Part shown: positions 16,645-27,094 of the stretch, piece by piece
Layout of the letters: each line of letters opens with the position of its first letter
Position numbering within the stretch: position 1 is the stretch's first letter
Origin: Psychrobacter sp. Choline-02u-9
Lineage (GTDB): Bacteria > Pseudomonadota > Gammaproteobacteria > Pseudomonadales > Moraxellaceae
NCBI RefSeq assembly: GCF_002836505.1
Contig: NZ_PJBF01000058.1
Coordinates: 124,001-188,000, forward strand
Direction: 5' to 3'
DNA: 64,000 nt
Notes under the pieces: model-generated
The model's database searches: none
The model's input: only the letters and a program-made list of their open reading frames with translations
What the model was told of the DNA's origin: nothing
Translations under genes and position numbers: made by a program

Positions 16645-17633
16645 TGAAATCCGATATACCTATAAACATTAGATGTCATCAAGGCTTTACACTGATTGAG
16701 CTTATGATTTCGCTAGTTTTAGGCTTGTTAATATCAGCTGCTGTAATTCAGGTTTTTATTACTAGTCAACGTGTAGATCGCATACAGAATGCAGGTTCTG
16801 AAATTCAGGATTCAGCAATATTTGGTTTGCAAGGTTTAGAATATCAGTTAAGACTGGCAAATCTTGGCAATGATGGAGTGCCTCTTAATGACAAAACTAC
16901 TATAGGCGGTGTGGTACTTACTTCTAGCGACGATGATACAGATCTTGTCAATGTTTTAACTACAAACGAGCTAAAGGATGGTTTTTTGACTCGTAGTCAT
17001 GATATGAGCAGTACGGGAAATAAAGATCGTAGATGGAACGGTCTGACTAACACCGATGTTGCTAGTGACCAGCTTACTATTCAATATACTAATACTACAG
17101 GTCAGGTGCTACAAGATTGCGAAGGTAAAAATGTGGAAGTGAATGAGCGCGTAATTGCTCGTTATTTTATAGCAGAAGACGATAATAAAACTGGTCTAGA
17201 TAGAAAGAACTTAAATCTGAATTGTGATGCAGGTAGAATAGAAAAGAAAAATGATACTGAATACGAATACCAAGACTTTGGTGATATTGGTCAAACTGTC
17301 ATTAGAAATGTAGATCAATTTAATATTCGTTTAGGTGTAAAACAAGAAGTCAGTACTAGTGGTATATTAAGGTATGAATATACTGATATGAGTGTCAAAG
17401 AATATATGGATATTGTTACTGACAAACCTTTCATTACGAATATTAAAATTGCTATTTTAACTCGTAGTAATTCTAATAGTCCTGACGATAGTAATAGTAA
17501 GTTCACTATATTTGGTGCCGAGCAGCAGTTAAAGAGTCAAATAAATGCTCCAAAATATTTACGACGTATTTATGAAACCAATGTGCTGTTGCGTAATGCC
17601 CGAGTCGTAAATGTGATCAATGGTGTTAGTTAA
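16644..17633 (+). CDS. pilW: Type IV pilus minor pilin PilW
   Basis: A large minor pilin, 329 aa. The leader ends at G14, before [24 protein letters not shown] with Glu at +5, which is the PilW N-terminal signature. The remainder is a polar, Asp/Asn-rich domain containing TGNKDRRWNG and a strand-rich core (VNERVIARYFI), ending in TNVLLRNARVVN, common at PilW C-termini. The ATG at 16644 overlaps the pilV stop (TGATG); a TTG just before it is not needed. It belongs with PilV, PilX and PilY1 in the tip complex. Confidence 0.9.
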   Translation: MKSDIPINIRCHQGFTLIELMISLVLGLLISAAVIQVFITSQRVDRIQNAGSEIQDSAIFGLQGLEYQLRLANLGNDGVPLNDKTTIGGVVLTSSDDDTDLVNVLTTNELKDGFLTRSHDMSSTGNKDRRWNGLTNTDVASDQLTIQYTNTTGQVLQDCEGKNVEVNERVIARYFIAEDDNKTGLDRKNLNLNCDAGRIEKKNDTEYEYQDFGDIGQTVIRNVDQFNIRLGVKQEVSTSGILRYEYTDMSVKEYMDIVTDKPFITNIKIAILTRSNSNSPDDSNSKFTIFGAEQQLKSQINAPKYLRRIYETNVLLRNARVVNVINGVS

Positions 17634-17688
17634 AAAAATTGACAAAACATACCTCTCCTATACATATTAACAAAGGTAGCAATCAGTC

Positions 17689-18507
17689 ATGAATACCGAT
17701 AGCTCTCGCATCCATATTTCATTAGGTTCTGACCAGTATGGAGCAGTATTGATTGTAGTACTGCTGTTTTTGATGTTGATTATGATCGTAGGAGTAGTTG
17801 CAGTACGCAATAGCAGTACAGATTTAAAGTTGGCTACCAGTGATCAGATAAATACTTTACTGCTGCAATCCTCTGATAGCGTAAACAATAAAATCGAGAT
17901 GTCAGTTAATGGATCTCCCGCTTCTGATCAATATAAACAGATTATGGGTATCACCGGTATATTTGGATATTATATTTTAGAGGATAATAACAGTGATATC
18001 ATCGATTTTTGTTATCGACCGCGATCTTCTTTCTTCAACATTGATGATGCTGTTATACGTCGCAATGCAGGTAGATTAGTTACCAATGCTACAGGCTACT
18101 GTGACCCTACTAACGCAAATGATTATACCAGTAATAGAAACACGACGATGACACAAGTCATGGTAAAAAACGTTAGCGCGACTTCAAATCGAGGTAGCTT
18201 TGAGCACATGAATTTGGGCACAGACTCTGATGAAAAGACTGCGGAAATGTATACTTTTGAGGTGTATTCGACGTCAGTTCTACCCGCTTATGGGAATGCT
18301 AAAGATAGCAAGATAGAGGAATGTTTTGAGAAAGATGCTTCAGATAAGATTGATGGGGTTACAAAATGTATGACCGAAAATAACATCCCTAGTAAAATGC
18401 TTGTAGAGAAAGTTGACTTGGCCAATATCCAAAATAGTGAGCTCTGTGATTATTTTGGTAATAGCGGAAAAACAGCCAGTACAAATGCATTATGTAGAGA
18501 TATTTAA
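17689..18507 (+). CDS. pilX: Type IV pilus assembly minor pilin PilX
   Basis: Minor pilin of 272 aa. The leader ends in QYG before AVLIVVLLFLMLIMIVGVVAVR. There is no Glu at position +5, in contrast to its neighbours, a trait shared with GspK-type tip subunits that do not need to register in the fibre. Next comes the PilX pattern SSTDLKLATSDQINTLLLQSSDS. The C-terminal half has several cysteines (IEECFEK, VTKCMTE, SELCDYF, NALCRDI). The gene lies 55 nt after pilW and 54 nt before pilY1. Confidence 0.85.
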   Translation: MNTDSSRIHISLGSDQYGAVLIVVLLFLMLIMIVGVVAVRNSSTDLKLATSDQINTLLLQSSDSVNNKIEMSVNGSPASDQYKQIMGITGIFGYYILEDNNSDIIDFCYRPRSSFFNIDDAVIRRNAGRLVTNATGYCDPTNANDYTSNRNTTMTQVMVKNVSATSNRGSFEHMNLGTDSDEKTAEMYTFEVYSTSVLPAYGNAKDSKIEECFEKDASDKIDGVTKCMTENNIPSKMLVEKVDLANIQNSELCDYFGNSGKTASTNALCRDI

Positions 18508-18561
18508 GAGCCGTTATATTTATAGCATCATTCTATTACAGCCGTACTTGGAGATAACAGT

Positions 18562-21500
18562 ATGAAAATCAAACCCCTCAATCGTTATCATGTACCCGTA
18601 GTAACGGCACGCCAACCTCATGTTCATCAGTCTAAACATTCTTGGTGGCGAGCCTCTAATCTGAGTGCTGCGATGATGGGTATGATGTTTATTACTATGT
18701 CTCAAGCCGCCGTTAATCAAAATGGAGACGTAAGTGATATTGGTGATCTAAGCATTTATCAGCCTGCCAAAACGGCCAGAACCAATCTTATGATGATGAT
18801 TGATACCTCAGGCTCGATGGGTATCAGCTCACTGGTACTGCCCAAAAATAACCCATACGGCAGTCCGGGTGATGTGGATGAACCTTTATGTAAGCGCGTG
18901 GGCGTAGATGAGTATCAAAGCAATCGAAGAAATACCAGCCCCATTTATGAATGGGCTTATAACTTGACTGATGCCTCAACCAATGGCAGAACGTCAATAC
19001 GAAAAAGTGTCGTGATTGGTGGTCAAACGATTGAATACTACGTTCGTGGGTGCCAAAAAGGTGATGTTAAAGCTTTAGACCGTTTATCACGATTAAAAGA
19101 CGCACTTTTACCGCTACTGGCAAGTGAGCAAATCAGCGATCAGGTATATATGGGTTTGGGACACTTTTCATCCAAAACGGGTCTGAATATTGGTAACGCC
19201 AGTAATAAGCTGGTTGATGGGCACTCAGGGCGCATACTGGTGCCCGCTGCACCGCTAACCACGGCTCAGCGTCAAAAAATCGCCAGAGCCTTAGCAGATA
19301 TCAAATCATTAGACACGACCACAAATGAAGACGGTACTGCCAACGCAAATCTTAAGCTATCAAGTAATAGCTATCCTGATGTGACCAAATCATCGAGCGG
19401 CACGCCCACCGCCCATGCCTACGCTGAAGCTGGCGCTTATATGATGGGCACTGGTACAGGCTATGATAGTAGCCAAACCAACTCTGGATCGATCAATATC
19501 ATCTACGATGGGTCTATGATTAAACAAAAAGCATGGAACCAAGACGAACAGGTTTATTTTGTCTGTGTCGAATTGGGAACTACTCAAGATGCTGTAGCCA
19601 TTGGTGCTACTGTCAAGCAGTGCGCAAATAACTGGCCAGGACATGATAACAGTAGAAAAACCGTAAGCCAAGGCACAGTTAATGGAGGCATCTATCGTCC
19701 GACAGCTAATGGCAGTTGGGAACGAATCTCCAGTCAAGACGACTTCAAAACCAAAGTCAATGCAGCAATGGGAAAAACGGTCACCATGGACAACCTGTGG
19801 GACACTTATGACAAGTTACCTGTCGGCTGGCGTTATGGCGGCTGGTTAAAAGTTGCTCAAGAGCCACTTGATATCGAGCCTATCGTTGGAACCGTTTGGG
19901 GTTATGGTAGTGGCATTACTGGCCTAGTCTCTTATCGAACCAACCCATTTACGATAAGAGCTGATGAGAGGGAAAATATGGTTGGCGGTTTGAGGTACTC
20001 TGCCGCTGATACCAAAAAATCTAATGGTCAAAGCTATATTCAGGGTAGTAGTACTGGGCAATGCGACAGTAATGGCATCTACTTTTTAACCGATGGCGCA
20101 CCTAACTCAACTACTTATGGGCCTCCGACCACTAGTGACCAGAACATGGCACAGGCCATCATGAACGAGTCATTAACAGGCGGTACGAGGATCAATAACA
20201 AGCCATCAGGCACAGGTGTCTTAACCTCTCCAACCCTACAGTCTAATTTATTCCGTGGTGAAACTGGCGGTTGGGAGTATATTGGTGAGTATGCTAAGCG
20301 CTTGAATGATAGCACCCAAAATCCTGCTGGTACCAGAATCAGAACGGCTGTGGCAGGCTTCGGGGCATCTTTTGCTGGTATTCCCAAAAAGGCAGACGGT
20401 AGCTATGACTGTGCTGCTGCTGCTACTTTAGATGCAAAAAATGCCTGTAAATGGGGTAGTAGCGAGTATGGTAACGGTGGATTTTTTTATGCTGAAACGT
20501 CACTTGATATTGCTAATAGTGTTCAACAGTTTATCACTGATTTGAATCAAACTATTAATACTACGCCAGCCGGCACGATAAGCGTACCAGATGACCCCTA
20601 CCAAACTAGTACTACTCTACCTTATGCCTATCTACCGATGCTAGAGCCTAAAGTAGGCGATACATTTAAGGTATGGCCAGGTAACCTTAAAAAGTATGAA
20701 ACTAAAAATGGTACGTTATATGGTAAAAGTAATAGGCGGCTATATAGCAATGAAGGTGGCGCGCTGAATGATGCTGCCGCTGATTTATGGAAACAGTCTC
20801 CTATTGCTACTTCAGGTAACTCAGCAATCAATAGTGGTGGGTTTTATACACGATTAATAGCACCAGATTTAAGCTCACCTGCTAGCACACGAAATGTATT
20901 TTTTGAAAACTATATAGGAGCTAATGATACGCGGATAACTGATGGTGTGGTAAAGGTTGGCGTTAGCAACAGTGGTGTGCCTACAGGACTAACGCAAATT
21001 AATGATAATGTTTACAGGACTGCTGGTTTATCATTGCCTCGTTCCAAACGTATCATGCTAAATTTCTTAGGTTACAATATCGATGCGACGACTAATGATG
21101 ATATATCTAACATAGATCTGAGGGAACAAAAGTATTTACCTACTCAAGCCATTCGTCAAGTAGGTGGCGTGGTACATTCAAAGCCTGCATTGGTGTCTTA
21201 TAGTGCTGAAGTAAATGCTGCAGGCAATGTTACTGCTGATAACCGTGAAGATTATTTACTGTTTGGTTCCATGGATGGTGCTCTACACTTAGTAGATGCC
21301 AAAACGGGAGAAGAGGAATGGGCACTTGTCTTACAAGAAATGTTCCGTACACAATCAGAAGCATTAGTTAAAGATGCCTTGGGAGAATTAAGCTTCGGAG
21401 TAGATGCACCTTGGCTAGTGAGTGCAAAGTATCGTTATAGCAGTACCACTATAAATGATCAAAAAAACCGTAAAGTCTCTTTATATAAGCCTGACAGTAG

Positions 21501-22992
21501 TAACGTAGACGATGTAACCAATACTAGCAACTTCTTGTCAATGGCAGCCTATGGTGGCTTTCGCATGGGTGGCAAAGGTTTATACGCTTTAGATTTGGCT
21601 GACAAAACGACGCCCAAGATTCTATTTAGTATCACGCCGGATATTAGCCATACCGATCCGGTATTACACAAAAACAATGCTGGTACTCAAGCGACTTTCA
21701 ATAATACTGACTATAGCAATGTTGGACAAATTTGGAACACAGTGACCATTGCCCGATTAAACCAAAACGCCAGTGATAGTAAGTATAAAGACGTCATAAT
21801 CTTTGGTGGTGGATATGACACAGAGTATGAAGATCCACAGTTTGTGCCGACTACTGCCGCTAAAGGTAGCTCTATTTATGTCACAGATGCAAAAACAGGT
21901 GAAAAACTATGGTCATGGAACAATCCTCAAAATCATAGTATCGTCGCTGGCGTGACAGCGCTTGACCGTAATAACGACGGTTTATTCGATCACTTATACT
22001 TCGCTGATCTAGGTGGTAATGTTTTTCGCGCCGACTTTATTAACGAAAAAGAGAAAGCCTTCAACGAAGTACGTGTAGTTCGAGTGCTAGAGGCATCTGA
22101 AAGTGTTAAAACATTGCCTTACCGTTTCTACAATCGTCCAGTTTTGAGCTTTTATAGAGATAATCAAAGCAAGATATTTGCTCTTGTCAATATTGCTTCT
22201 GGCGATCGTAGTTCCCCGTTAGCTAAGCGTCGCGATACAAAGGCTTTAGCCAATCGTTTATACGGCATTATAGATACTGATATTGTTCGTGCTGATCTAT
22301 TAGAAAATACTGCGACATCATCACTCCAAATTAAAGACCTAAACGAAAAAAATGATTTGATTGAGCTTGGTGGTAGTCAGTTATCCAAAAATACAAAGCA
22401 AGCGAAAGCTAAAATGATTGAAAAACTAACGGTAATAGATAGTTCTAAAGATAAGAAAGGTTGGTACTACCCATTGACACGTTTTGCAGGGTTTGAGAAT
22501 GTCTCACATGTAAAATCAATAGGGGATTATCGCGTCATAAACAACTTTTTGTTTATGTCTGTATATGACCCTAATATGTCGTATGGGAGTAGTAATGTCT
22601 GTGAAGCACAAACGTTAGGCGGGTCAGAACAACAGATGTATTGCTTGCCTTATGGTGTATGTATGGATGATACCTCCGTTACAGGTACAGGTGGCTTTAT
22701 CCCTGCTGGCAAAGGCATTCAGGAGCTTAGTTTAGGAGCAGTGAACTCTGATAATTTGGACACCACTGTATTACTTGGCACACGTAGTCTGACAGACCGC
22801 GCTAGCAATCTATTGAGCTATGGTGCTGACTCTAGCAAAGGGTCTGCTCCTAAAGAACCGCCAGCTGGAGGCTATGATGGCAACAATCCTTACGGTAGTA
22901 TTACAAAAGATAATGGCGATGGCTCCATGGCAAATATACTATTCAAAGATCGTTATATATTAAAGCCAACACAATGGTATGAGAGCAACTAA
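18562..22992 (+). CDS. pilY1: Type IV pilus tip adhesin/assembly factor PilY1
   Basis: A 1476-aa exported protein. The signal segment (about residues 33-49, ending MSQAA) is followed by a von Willebrand A domain with MIDAS motif D81-TSGSM. The C-terminal half is the PilY1 beta-propeller ([22 protein letters not shown], then [14 protein letters not shown]). It contains a canonical calcium loop, D1135-RNNDGLFD1143, equivalent to the site that in Pseudomonas controls PilT-driven retraction and surface sensing. Many cysteines are spread over the N-terminal half. The length exceeds the Pseudomonas protein (about 1160 aa), mostly in the region between the vWA and propeller domains. The stop overlaps the next start by one base. 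Confidence 0.93.
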   Translation: MKIKPLNRYHVPVVTARQPHVHQSKHSWWRASNLSAAMMGMMFITMSQAAVNQNGDVSDIGDLSIYQPAKTARTNLMMMIDTSGSMGISSLVLPKNNPYGSPGDVDEPLCKRVGVDEYQSNRRNTSPIYEWAYNLTDASTNGRTSIRKSVVIGGQTIEYYVRGCQKGDVKALDRLSRLKDALLPLLASEQISDQVYMGLGHFSSKTGLNIGNASNKLVDGHSGRILVPAAPLTTAQRQKIARALADIKSLDTTTNEDGTANANLKLSSNSYPDVTKSSSGTPTAHAYAEAGAYMMGTGTGYDSSQTNSGSINIIYDGSMIKQKAWNQDEQVYFVCVELGTTQDAVAIGATVKQCANNWPGHDNSRKTVSQGTVNGGIYRPTANGSWERISSQDDFKTKVNAAMGKTVTMDNLWDTYDKLPVGWRYGGWLKVAQEPLDIEPIVGTVWGYGSGITGLVSYRTNPFTIRADERENMVGGLRYSAADTKKSNGQSYIQGSSTGQCDSNGIYFLTDGAPNSTTYGPPTTSDQNMAQAIMNESLTGGTRINNKPSGTGVLTSPTLQSNLFRGETGGWEYIGEYAKRLNDSTQNPAGTRIRTAVAGFGASFAGIPKKADGSYDCAAAATLDAKNACKWGSSEYGNGGFFYAETSLDIANSVQQFITDLNQTINTTPAGTISVPDDPYQTSTTLPYAYLPMLEPKVGDTFKVWPGNLKKYETKNGTLYGKSNRRLYSNEGGALNDAAADLWKQSPIATSGNSAINSGGFYTRLIAPDLSSPASTRNVFFENYIGANDTRITDGVVKVGVSNSGVPTGLTQINDNVYRTAGLSLPRSKRIMLNFLGYNIDATTNDDISNIDLREQKYLPTQAIRQVGGVVHSKPALVSYSAEVNAAGNVTADNREDYLLFGSMDGALHLVDAKTGEEEWALVLQEMFRTQSEALVKDALGELSFGVDAPWLVSAKYRYSSTTINDQKNRKVSLYKPDSSNVDDVTNTSNFLSMAAYGGFRMGGKGLYALDLADKTTPKILFSITPDISHTDPVLHKNNAGTQATFNNTDYSNVGQIWNTVTIARLNQNASDSKYKDVIIFGGGYDTEYEDPQFVPTTAAKGSSIYVTDAKTGEKLWSWNNPQNHSIVAGVTALDRNNDGLFDHLYFADLGGNVFRADFINEKEKAFNEVRVVRVLEASESVKTLPYRFYNRPVLSFYRDNQSKIFALVNIASGDRSSPLAKRRDTKALANRLYGIIDTDIVRADLLENTATSSLQIKDLNEKNDLIELGGSQLSKNTKQAKAKMIEKLTVIDSSKDKKGWYYPLTRFAGFENVSHVKSIGDYRVINNFLFMSVYDPNMSYGSSNVCEAQTLGGSEQQMYCLPYGVCMDDTSVTGTGGFIPAGKGIQELSLGAVNSDNLDTTVLLGTRSLTDRASNLLSYGADSSKGSAPKEPPAGGYDGNNPYGSITKDNGDGSMANILFKDRYILKPTQWYESN

Positions 22993-23558
22993 TGCATACC
23001 AAGAGTGAGAATAGATTGCATGTCAATATAAGAGGCTTCACTCTTATTGAACTAATGGTGGTCGTGGTGATCATCGCTGTACTAGCAGCCGTTGCTATTC
23101 CCAGCTATAGGCAATATGTGATAAGAAATGCCGAGCGTGATGTGCAAGCTAAAATGCTTAATTTAGAGTTGCAGCTGGAGCGATGGCGATCATCCGCATT
23201 AACTTATAAAGGTTTTGAACCGCAGACAATTAATAGCGCTGATAATAAGGCAAACTATGGTTACGATGCCAGTAACACGATTATTTATGTACCACAAGGC
23301 AGTAATGCCACCAACTATCGCTACCAGATTACCCTTGTCGATGGTGCTGCTGACCCTGAGAAGTCTTTGGTGACAACTGATACCGCTATTGATAACGCGA
23401 CAGGTAGGACATGGAAGATGCTGGCAACGCCTAATAGTACAGGTACCTTTAAAGAAGCGAACAATATGTTAATGACCAGCACAGGTATACGTTGTCAAAA
23501 CAAGAGTAGTATCACGATTACGGCGACTAATTGCGGTACAGGTCAGGAGGAATGGTGA
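22992..23558 (+). CDS. pilE: Type IV pilus minor pilin PilE
   Basis: Minor pilin of 188 aa. The leader ends at G15 before FTLIELMVVVVIIAVLAAVAIPSYRQYV with Glu at +5. The PilE pattern continues as ERDVQAKMLNLELQLERWRS and a closing pair of cysteines (RCQNK and NCGTG). Its ATG uses the last base of the pilY1 stop (TAATG). It would be part of the tip-initiation complex together with PilV, PilW, PilX and FimT/FimU. Confidence 0.88.
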   Translation: MHTKSENRLHVNIRGFTLIELMVVVVIIAVLAAVAIPSYRQYVIRNAERDVQAKMLNLELQLERWRSSALTYKGFEPQTINSADNKANYGYDASNTIIYVPQGSNATNYRYQITLVDGAADPEKSLVTTDTAIDNATGRTWKMLATPNSTGTFKEANNMLMTSTGIRCQNKSSITITATNCGTGQEEW

Positions 23559-24031
23559 TGACAACAACGTATTGTAAACGACATAAGATCACTAAAACTC
23601 AGTATGGATTTACCTTGATTGAGATGATGATTGTCATCGCTATCATTGGTGTTATGGCTGCTATTGCCTACCCCAGCTATCAGCAATACATCATCAAAGC
23701 CAAGCGTGCCGATATGATGAGTGAGATGCAAAATATTGCTTCAACGATAGAAAGCCGAAAGTTGGCACAGGGCAGCTATAGTGATATCAGTTCAAGCATT
23801 AAAACAGAATTCGCAACTGAATATCCAAGACAGGGCAGTGCTCTATACGATGTTACTATTAATCCAATCACACTAACGCCTCCAGATAATATACTGACTG
23901 AAAAATGGATAATCACTGCTATGCCTAAAACTGGCAGTCAAATGGTAGCTGACGGCAGCCTTAGTCTTAATTACCGTAATGTGAAGTGTCGAGGGAGTAT
24001 ATGCGGTAATAGCAATGAATGGAATAAATAA
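23558..24031 (+). CDS. Second PilE-like minor pilin, last gene of the operon
   Basis: A 157-aa pilin. The leader ends at G17 before [28 protein letters not shown] with Glu at +5. The body resembles PilE but is shorter, with two cysteines close to the end (KCRGSICGN). The ATG at 23558 is chosen because AGGAGG (23545-23550) is 7 nt upstream and it overlaps the preceding stop (TGATG); ATG 23552 is too close to that site. Having two PilE-type subunits in one operon may reflect duplication with divergence. Confidence 0.85.
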   Translation: MTTTYCKRHKITKTQYGFTLIEMMIVIAIIGVMAAIAYPSYQQYIIKAKRADMMSEMQNIASTIESRKLAQGSYSDISSSIKTEFATEYPRQGSALYDVTINPITLTPPDNILTEKWIITAMPKTGSQMVADGSLSLNYRNVKCRGSICGNSNEWNK

Positions 24032-24291
24032 TATTATTAAATTATCATCATAAAACTGACAAAAATCGTCAGTAAAACTTACTATTTGCTCTTAAAAAGA
24101 TATTGACTGACAATTTTCAGTAAGTTTATGGAAATATTAGTGAGATTGTTGGATTAAATATAAACATATAATAATTTGAGGTGCGTTTTCGCTTGGTAAA
24201 GCGATATAGAGTGTAATTAGCGTGGGTTATAAGCAAGGTGACATTATTTCAAATAGTTGAGATAGTATATCGTAAGAACTTTTATAAAAGT
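24032..24291. other. Inverted repeats between the minor-pilin operon and pilA
   Basis: ACTGAC/GTCAGT (24055-24060 and 24068-24073) forms a small hairpin after the operon. A 9-bp inverted pair AAACTTACT/AGTAAGTTT (24075-24083 and 24119-24127) lies next to it. These could end the operon transcript or serve as binding sites for the pilA activator; the sequence does not decide. Confidence 0.4.
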
Positions 24292-24307
24292 TGGCATAGT
24301 ATCTGCA
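24292..24307 (+). promoter_or_regulatory. Sigma-54 promoter of pilA
   Basis: TGGCATAGTATCTGCA matches the RpoN pattern TGGCAC-N5-TTGCA, with GG (24293-24294) and GC (24305-24306) exactly 10 nt apart. It lies about 100 nt before the pilA ATG. RpoN with the PilS-PilR pair is the known control of pilA in Pseudomonas; pilSR genes are not in this window. Confidence 0.8.
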
Positions 24308-24406
24308 TTAGTTATAACAAGAAAGAAATTCGTTATATCCCTGAGGATAAAACGCGCTAGTAGACACAATAGCCGCTTATCTTCATATACCCCAAAAGGA
24401 GTTCTT

Positions 24407-24928
24407 ATGAACACTGTACAGAAAGGTTTCACCCTAATCGAACTCATGATCGTTATCGCAATTATCGGTATTTTGGCGGCGGTCGCTCTTCCTGCTTATC
24501 AAGATTATACCGTTAAAGCACGAACTTCAGAAGTTATCTTGGCAGCTTCATCATGCCGCTCTACGATCACTGATATTGTACAAAATTCTCCAGTAGTCGA
24601 TATGGATGATGCTTTAGCGTCAAGTTGTGATATCACCCCTACTAAATTCGTTGCTTCAGGCGATTCTGATGAAGATGGTAAAATCACAGTAGTAGCTAAT
24701 GAGGAAAAGTTAGGCGGAGATACTTCTTCTACTGCTAATGCTATAACATTAACTCCAATGGTAGTGGCAGTCGATTCTGAAGGCGATCCTGATCCTGATG
24801 CTGATCCAGTAGCTCTTGATGCTTCAACTGCTGGTGGTGGTACAATACAAGGTTGGATGTGTGGTCCTGCAGCGACCAATCCAATGCCTAATAAGTACCT
24901 ACCTGGTTCGTGTCAAGGTACTTACTAA
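24407..24928 (+). CDS. pilA: Type IV major pilin PilA (first copy)
   Basis: The fibre-forming subunit, 173 aa. The leader MNTVQKG is followed by [32 protein letters not shown], the canonical mature pilin helix with Glu at +5. The globular domain has [12 protein letters not shown] and DALASSC cysteines, and a C-terminal disulfide-type loop bounded by C in WMCGPA and C in PGSCQGTY. It is strikingly acidic, with DSDEDGK and [16 protein letters not shown] runs. A good AGGAG lies just before the ATG. A sigma-54 promoter precedes it and a strong terminator follows. Its paralogue lies 1 kb downstream beyond tfpZ. Confidence 0.95.
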   Translation: MNTVQKGFTLIELMIVIAIIGILAAVALPAYQDYTVKARTSEVILAASSCRSTITDIVQNSPVVDMDDALASSCDITPTKFVASGDSDEDGKITVVANEEKLGGDTSSTANAITLTPMVVAVDSEGDPDPDADPVALDASTAGGGTIQGWMCGPAATNPMPNKYLPGSCQGTY

Positions 24929-24953
24929 TTCATTAGTAGGTTGGAGTAATTGA

Positions 24954-24980
24954 AAAAGACTGGCTTGCCAGTCTTTTTTT
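24954..24980 (+). terminator. Rho-independent terminator after pilA
   Basis: A perfect 10-bp stem AAAGACTGGC/GCCAGTCTTT with a TT core is followed by a T-run. It separates pilA from tfpZ, probably reducing but not excluding readthrough. Confidence 0.88.
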
Positions 24981-25075
24981 GGTCTAAATAATAAATTCGT
25001 AGGACTTTTTTGTATTTAGATTATCGCACTGATTTAACAAACCTCTATTTTATCGTAGGTTATTAAGGTCAAGGT

Positions 25076-25807
25076 ATGTCTCCTCGTCTAAAATTCTTTA
25101 TTAAACATCTATGCATTTCATTGATAGTAGCGTTGCTAGTCTTAACTGGGATTTTTACAGTTTGGTATCCCGCGCCTTTGGCTAAAGCGACAGGTGTCAC
25201 ACATATTGTACTTCTCATGATCGCGATAGATGTGATCGTCGGTCCCATATTAAGCCTCATTGTCTATAAAGCTAATAAGAAAACCTTAAAGTTTGATTTG
25301 TTGGTCATAATACTATTACAGATATCGGCATTGAGTTATGGAATATACAGTTTGGCTGAGGGTAGACCAGTCTGGATGGCGTTTAACGGTAATCGCTTTG
25401 AGCTGATAAGAAATAATGAGCTGCTTGATGTCAGTATTGATAACCGTGTAGATAGTGAATATTATCACCCCAGTCTGTTAGGACCTAGATATGTGGCTGT
25501 GAAAATCGCTGTAAATCAGTTGGAAAGAGAGAAAAATATGTTTGAAGAGCTGCAAGGTGGCATATCTTTAGCTCAGAGACCAGAACGATATGTCGCCATT
25601 GCAGAAGCAAACGGTAGAATAATAGAAACTGCTGAAGGTGTATCTGATCTCAAAAACTATAATTCAGAGCAAGCAGTAGACAGTATCCTAGATAGTTATC
25701 CCAATGCGAGTAGCTATTTAGGGTTAAAAGCGAATGCAGTTGATATGACCTTATTATTAGATGATGAAGGTAATACGATAGAAATTGTAGATCTAAGACC
25801 GTGGTAA
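25076..25807 (+). CDS. tfpZ: TfpX/TfpZ-type pilin accessory protein
   Basis: A 243-aa membrane protein. Three N-terminal membrane segments (about residues 13-30, 40-62 and 72-93) precede a periplasmic domain starting with GRPVWMAFNGNRFELIRNNEL. This architecture and the position directly after a pilin gene match the TfpX/TfpZ accessory proteins of Pseudomonas group III/IV pilins and their Acinetobacter relatives, which control assembly of the cognate pilin. The ATG follows an AAGGTCAAGG ribosome-binding stretch. It sits between two pilA copies, so it may serve either or both. The exact biochemical role is not established. Confidence 0.8.
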   Translation: MSPRLKFFIKHLCISLIVALLVLTGIFTVWYPAPLAKATGVTHIVLLMIAIDVIVGPILSLIVYKANKKTLKFDLLVIILLQISALSYGIYSLAEGRPVWMAFNGNRFELIRNNELLDVSIDNRVDSEYYHPSLLGPRYVAVKIAVNQLEREKNMFEELQGGISLAQRPERYVAIAEANGRIIETAEGVSDLKNYNSEQAVDSILDSYPNASSYLGLKANAVDMTLLLDDEGNTIEIVDLRPW

Positions 25808-25851
25808 TAAATAAGCTCAAATGACTTTATGTATGTTCATTGACTGTAGAC

Positions 25852-25867
25852 TGGAACGATCTATGCA
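25852..25867 (+). promoter_or_regulatory. Sigma-54 promoter of the second pilA
   Basis: TGGAACGATCTATGCA keeps GG (25853-25854) and GC (25865-25866) exactly 10 nt apart, with two changes from the RpoN consensus. It lies about 76 nt before the ATG at 25943, similar in layout to the first pilA promoter. Confidence 0.65.
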
Positions 25868-25942
25868 GTGGACTCTGTAAAACTATATGTATAGATAGCT
25901 TTACAATGTAATTTAATGATTACTTTTTTTGGGAATATAGTT

Positions 25943-26428
25943 ATGAATAAGGGTCAAAGTGGCTTTACTATAATCGAACTGATCATTGTCATTGCAATTA
26001 TTGGTATTCTTGCTGCCGTTGCCTTACCTGCATATCAAGACTATAAAACAAAAGCTAAAATTTCAGAGGTGATATTGGCTGTTTATTCTTGCCGAGCTGC
26101 TGTAGTTAACATTGTACAGCCGTCATCAAAAATAGATGTTTCTGATGCTTTGCGAAACTCTTGTAATTTTAAGCCTACTAAATATGTTAAAAGCAGCTTT
26201 GTCGATGAAAATGGTATCGTCACTGTCAAGGCTGACGAAGATAAGTTAACGGAGTTAACTGCCACAACCAATACGTTAACAATAGTCCCTATGCGGACAG
26301 CAACTACTGCTTTGATAGGTACATCTGACGGTGGCAAAACAATTGTCGGCTGGCGATGTGGTTCAGTAGCAGATGGCACGACTATTCCAGCCAAGTATTT
26401 ACCCAGTTCATGTCGAGGAACTTATTAG
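25943..26428 (+). CDS. pilA: Type IV major pilin PilA (second copy)
   Basis: A 161-aa pilin paralogue of the gene at 24407. The leader MNKGQSG precedes [32 protein letters not shown] with Glu at +5. The same cysteine layout is kept: [22 protein letters not shown], and the terminal loop from WRCGSV to SSCRGTY. It lacks the acidic run of the first copy and is more basic in its central part. ATG 25943 is preferred over an upstream in-frame ATG at 25916 because it gives a normal leader. Whether both pilins assemble together or replace each other cannot be told. Confidence 0.92.
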   Translation: MNKGQSGFTIIELIIVIAIIGILAAVALPAYQDYKTKAKISEVILAVYSCRAAVVNIVQPSSKIDVSDALRNSCNFKPTKYVKSSFVDENGIVTVKADEDKLTELTATTNTLTIVPMRTATTALIGTSDGGKTIVGWRCGSVADGTTIPAKYLPSSCRGTY

Positions 26429-26500
26429 TTATCCAATAATAGCATTAGAGACGAGGGTACGCGAACCATAATCTAGTTTGAAAGGTCTACTAATAAACAG

Positions 26501-26545
26501 CGTAATAAAAAAGGCTGAAGGAATACTTCAGCCTTTTTTATTACG
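26501..26545. terminator. Bidirectional terminator between pilA and fdxA
   Basis: A perfect 20-bp inverted repeat (26501-26520 with 26526-26545) around a GAATA loop. A-runs on one side and T-runs on the other make it serve both converging genes. Confidence 0.93.
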
Positions 26546-26564
26546 CGTAAACTTTATAAATAAA

Positions 26565-26888
26565 CTACTTCTCTAAATACTGAATCTTACCTTCCACGCC
26601 ATCCCACTTTTCAGCTTCTGGCATTTGTCCTTTCATCTCAGTGATGTTTGGCCATTTTTGTGCCAGCTCTTCATTGAGCTGGGTGAACATTTCTTGGCCT
26701 TTGGGTACTTCATCTTCTGAGAAGATCGCATTGGCTGGACATTCAGGCTCACATAGTGCGCAATCGATACACTCATCAGGATCGATGACTAGGAAGTTTG
26801 GGCCTTCATAAAAGCAGTCCACAGGACAGACTTCTACACAGTCGGTGTATTTGCAAAGAATGCAGTTATCTGTAACGACAAAGGTCAT
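26565..26888 (-). CDS. fdxA: Seven-iron ferredoxin FdxA
   Basis: A small electron carrier of 107 aa with one 3Fe-4S and one 4Fe-4S cluster. The N-terminal motifs [17 protein letters not shown] and [16 protein letters not shown] bind the clusters. The C-terminal helical tail ([15 protein letters not shown]) is typical of Azotobacter FdI-type proteins in proteobacteria. The start [10 protein letters not shown] is conserved in the family. It lies downstream of mutS on the same strand, an arrangement also known in Pseudomonas. Confidence 0.95.
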   Translation of the reverse strand: MTFVVTDNCILCKYTDCVEVCPVDCFYEGPNFLVIDPDECIDCALCEPECPANAIFSEDEVPKGQEMFTQLNEELAQKWPNITEMKGQMPEAEKWDGVEGKIQYLEK

Positions 26889-27044
26889 AGTGAGGTCTAC
26901 CTGTTATTGGATTGGCTGATATAGTCAATCTCTTTCAAGAGAATTATTATGTCAGCCTTGCCTGAAGTATTATTCATACCTCTGCGCTCAGCTGCAGTGT
27001 AATTCTTTTAAATTAAATCAACTATAAGGGCTACATAGAATAGT

Positions 27045-27083
27045 TGGAAAATAAAGCGTATTTTAGCGCCTTTACTACGCTTT
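27045..27083 (-). terminator. Probable terminator after mutS
   Basis: On the minus strand AAAGCGTA pairs with TACGCTTT over a 15-nt loop, followed by ATTTTCC. The long loop makes it a moderate candidate. Confidence 0.45.
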
Positions 27084-27094
27084 GACAATTCCCT

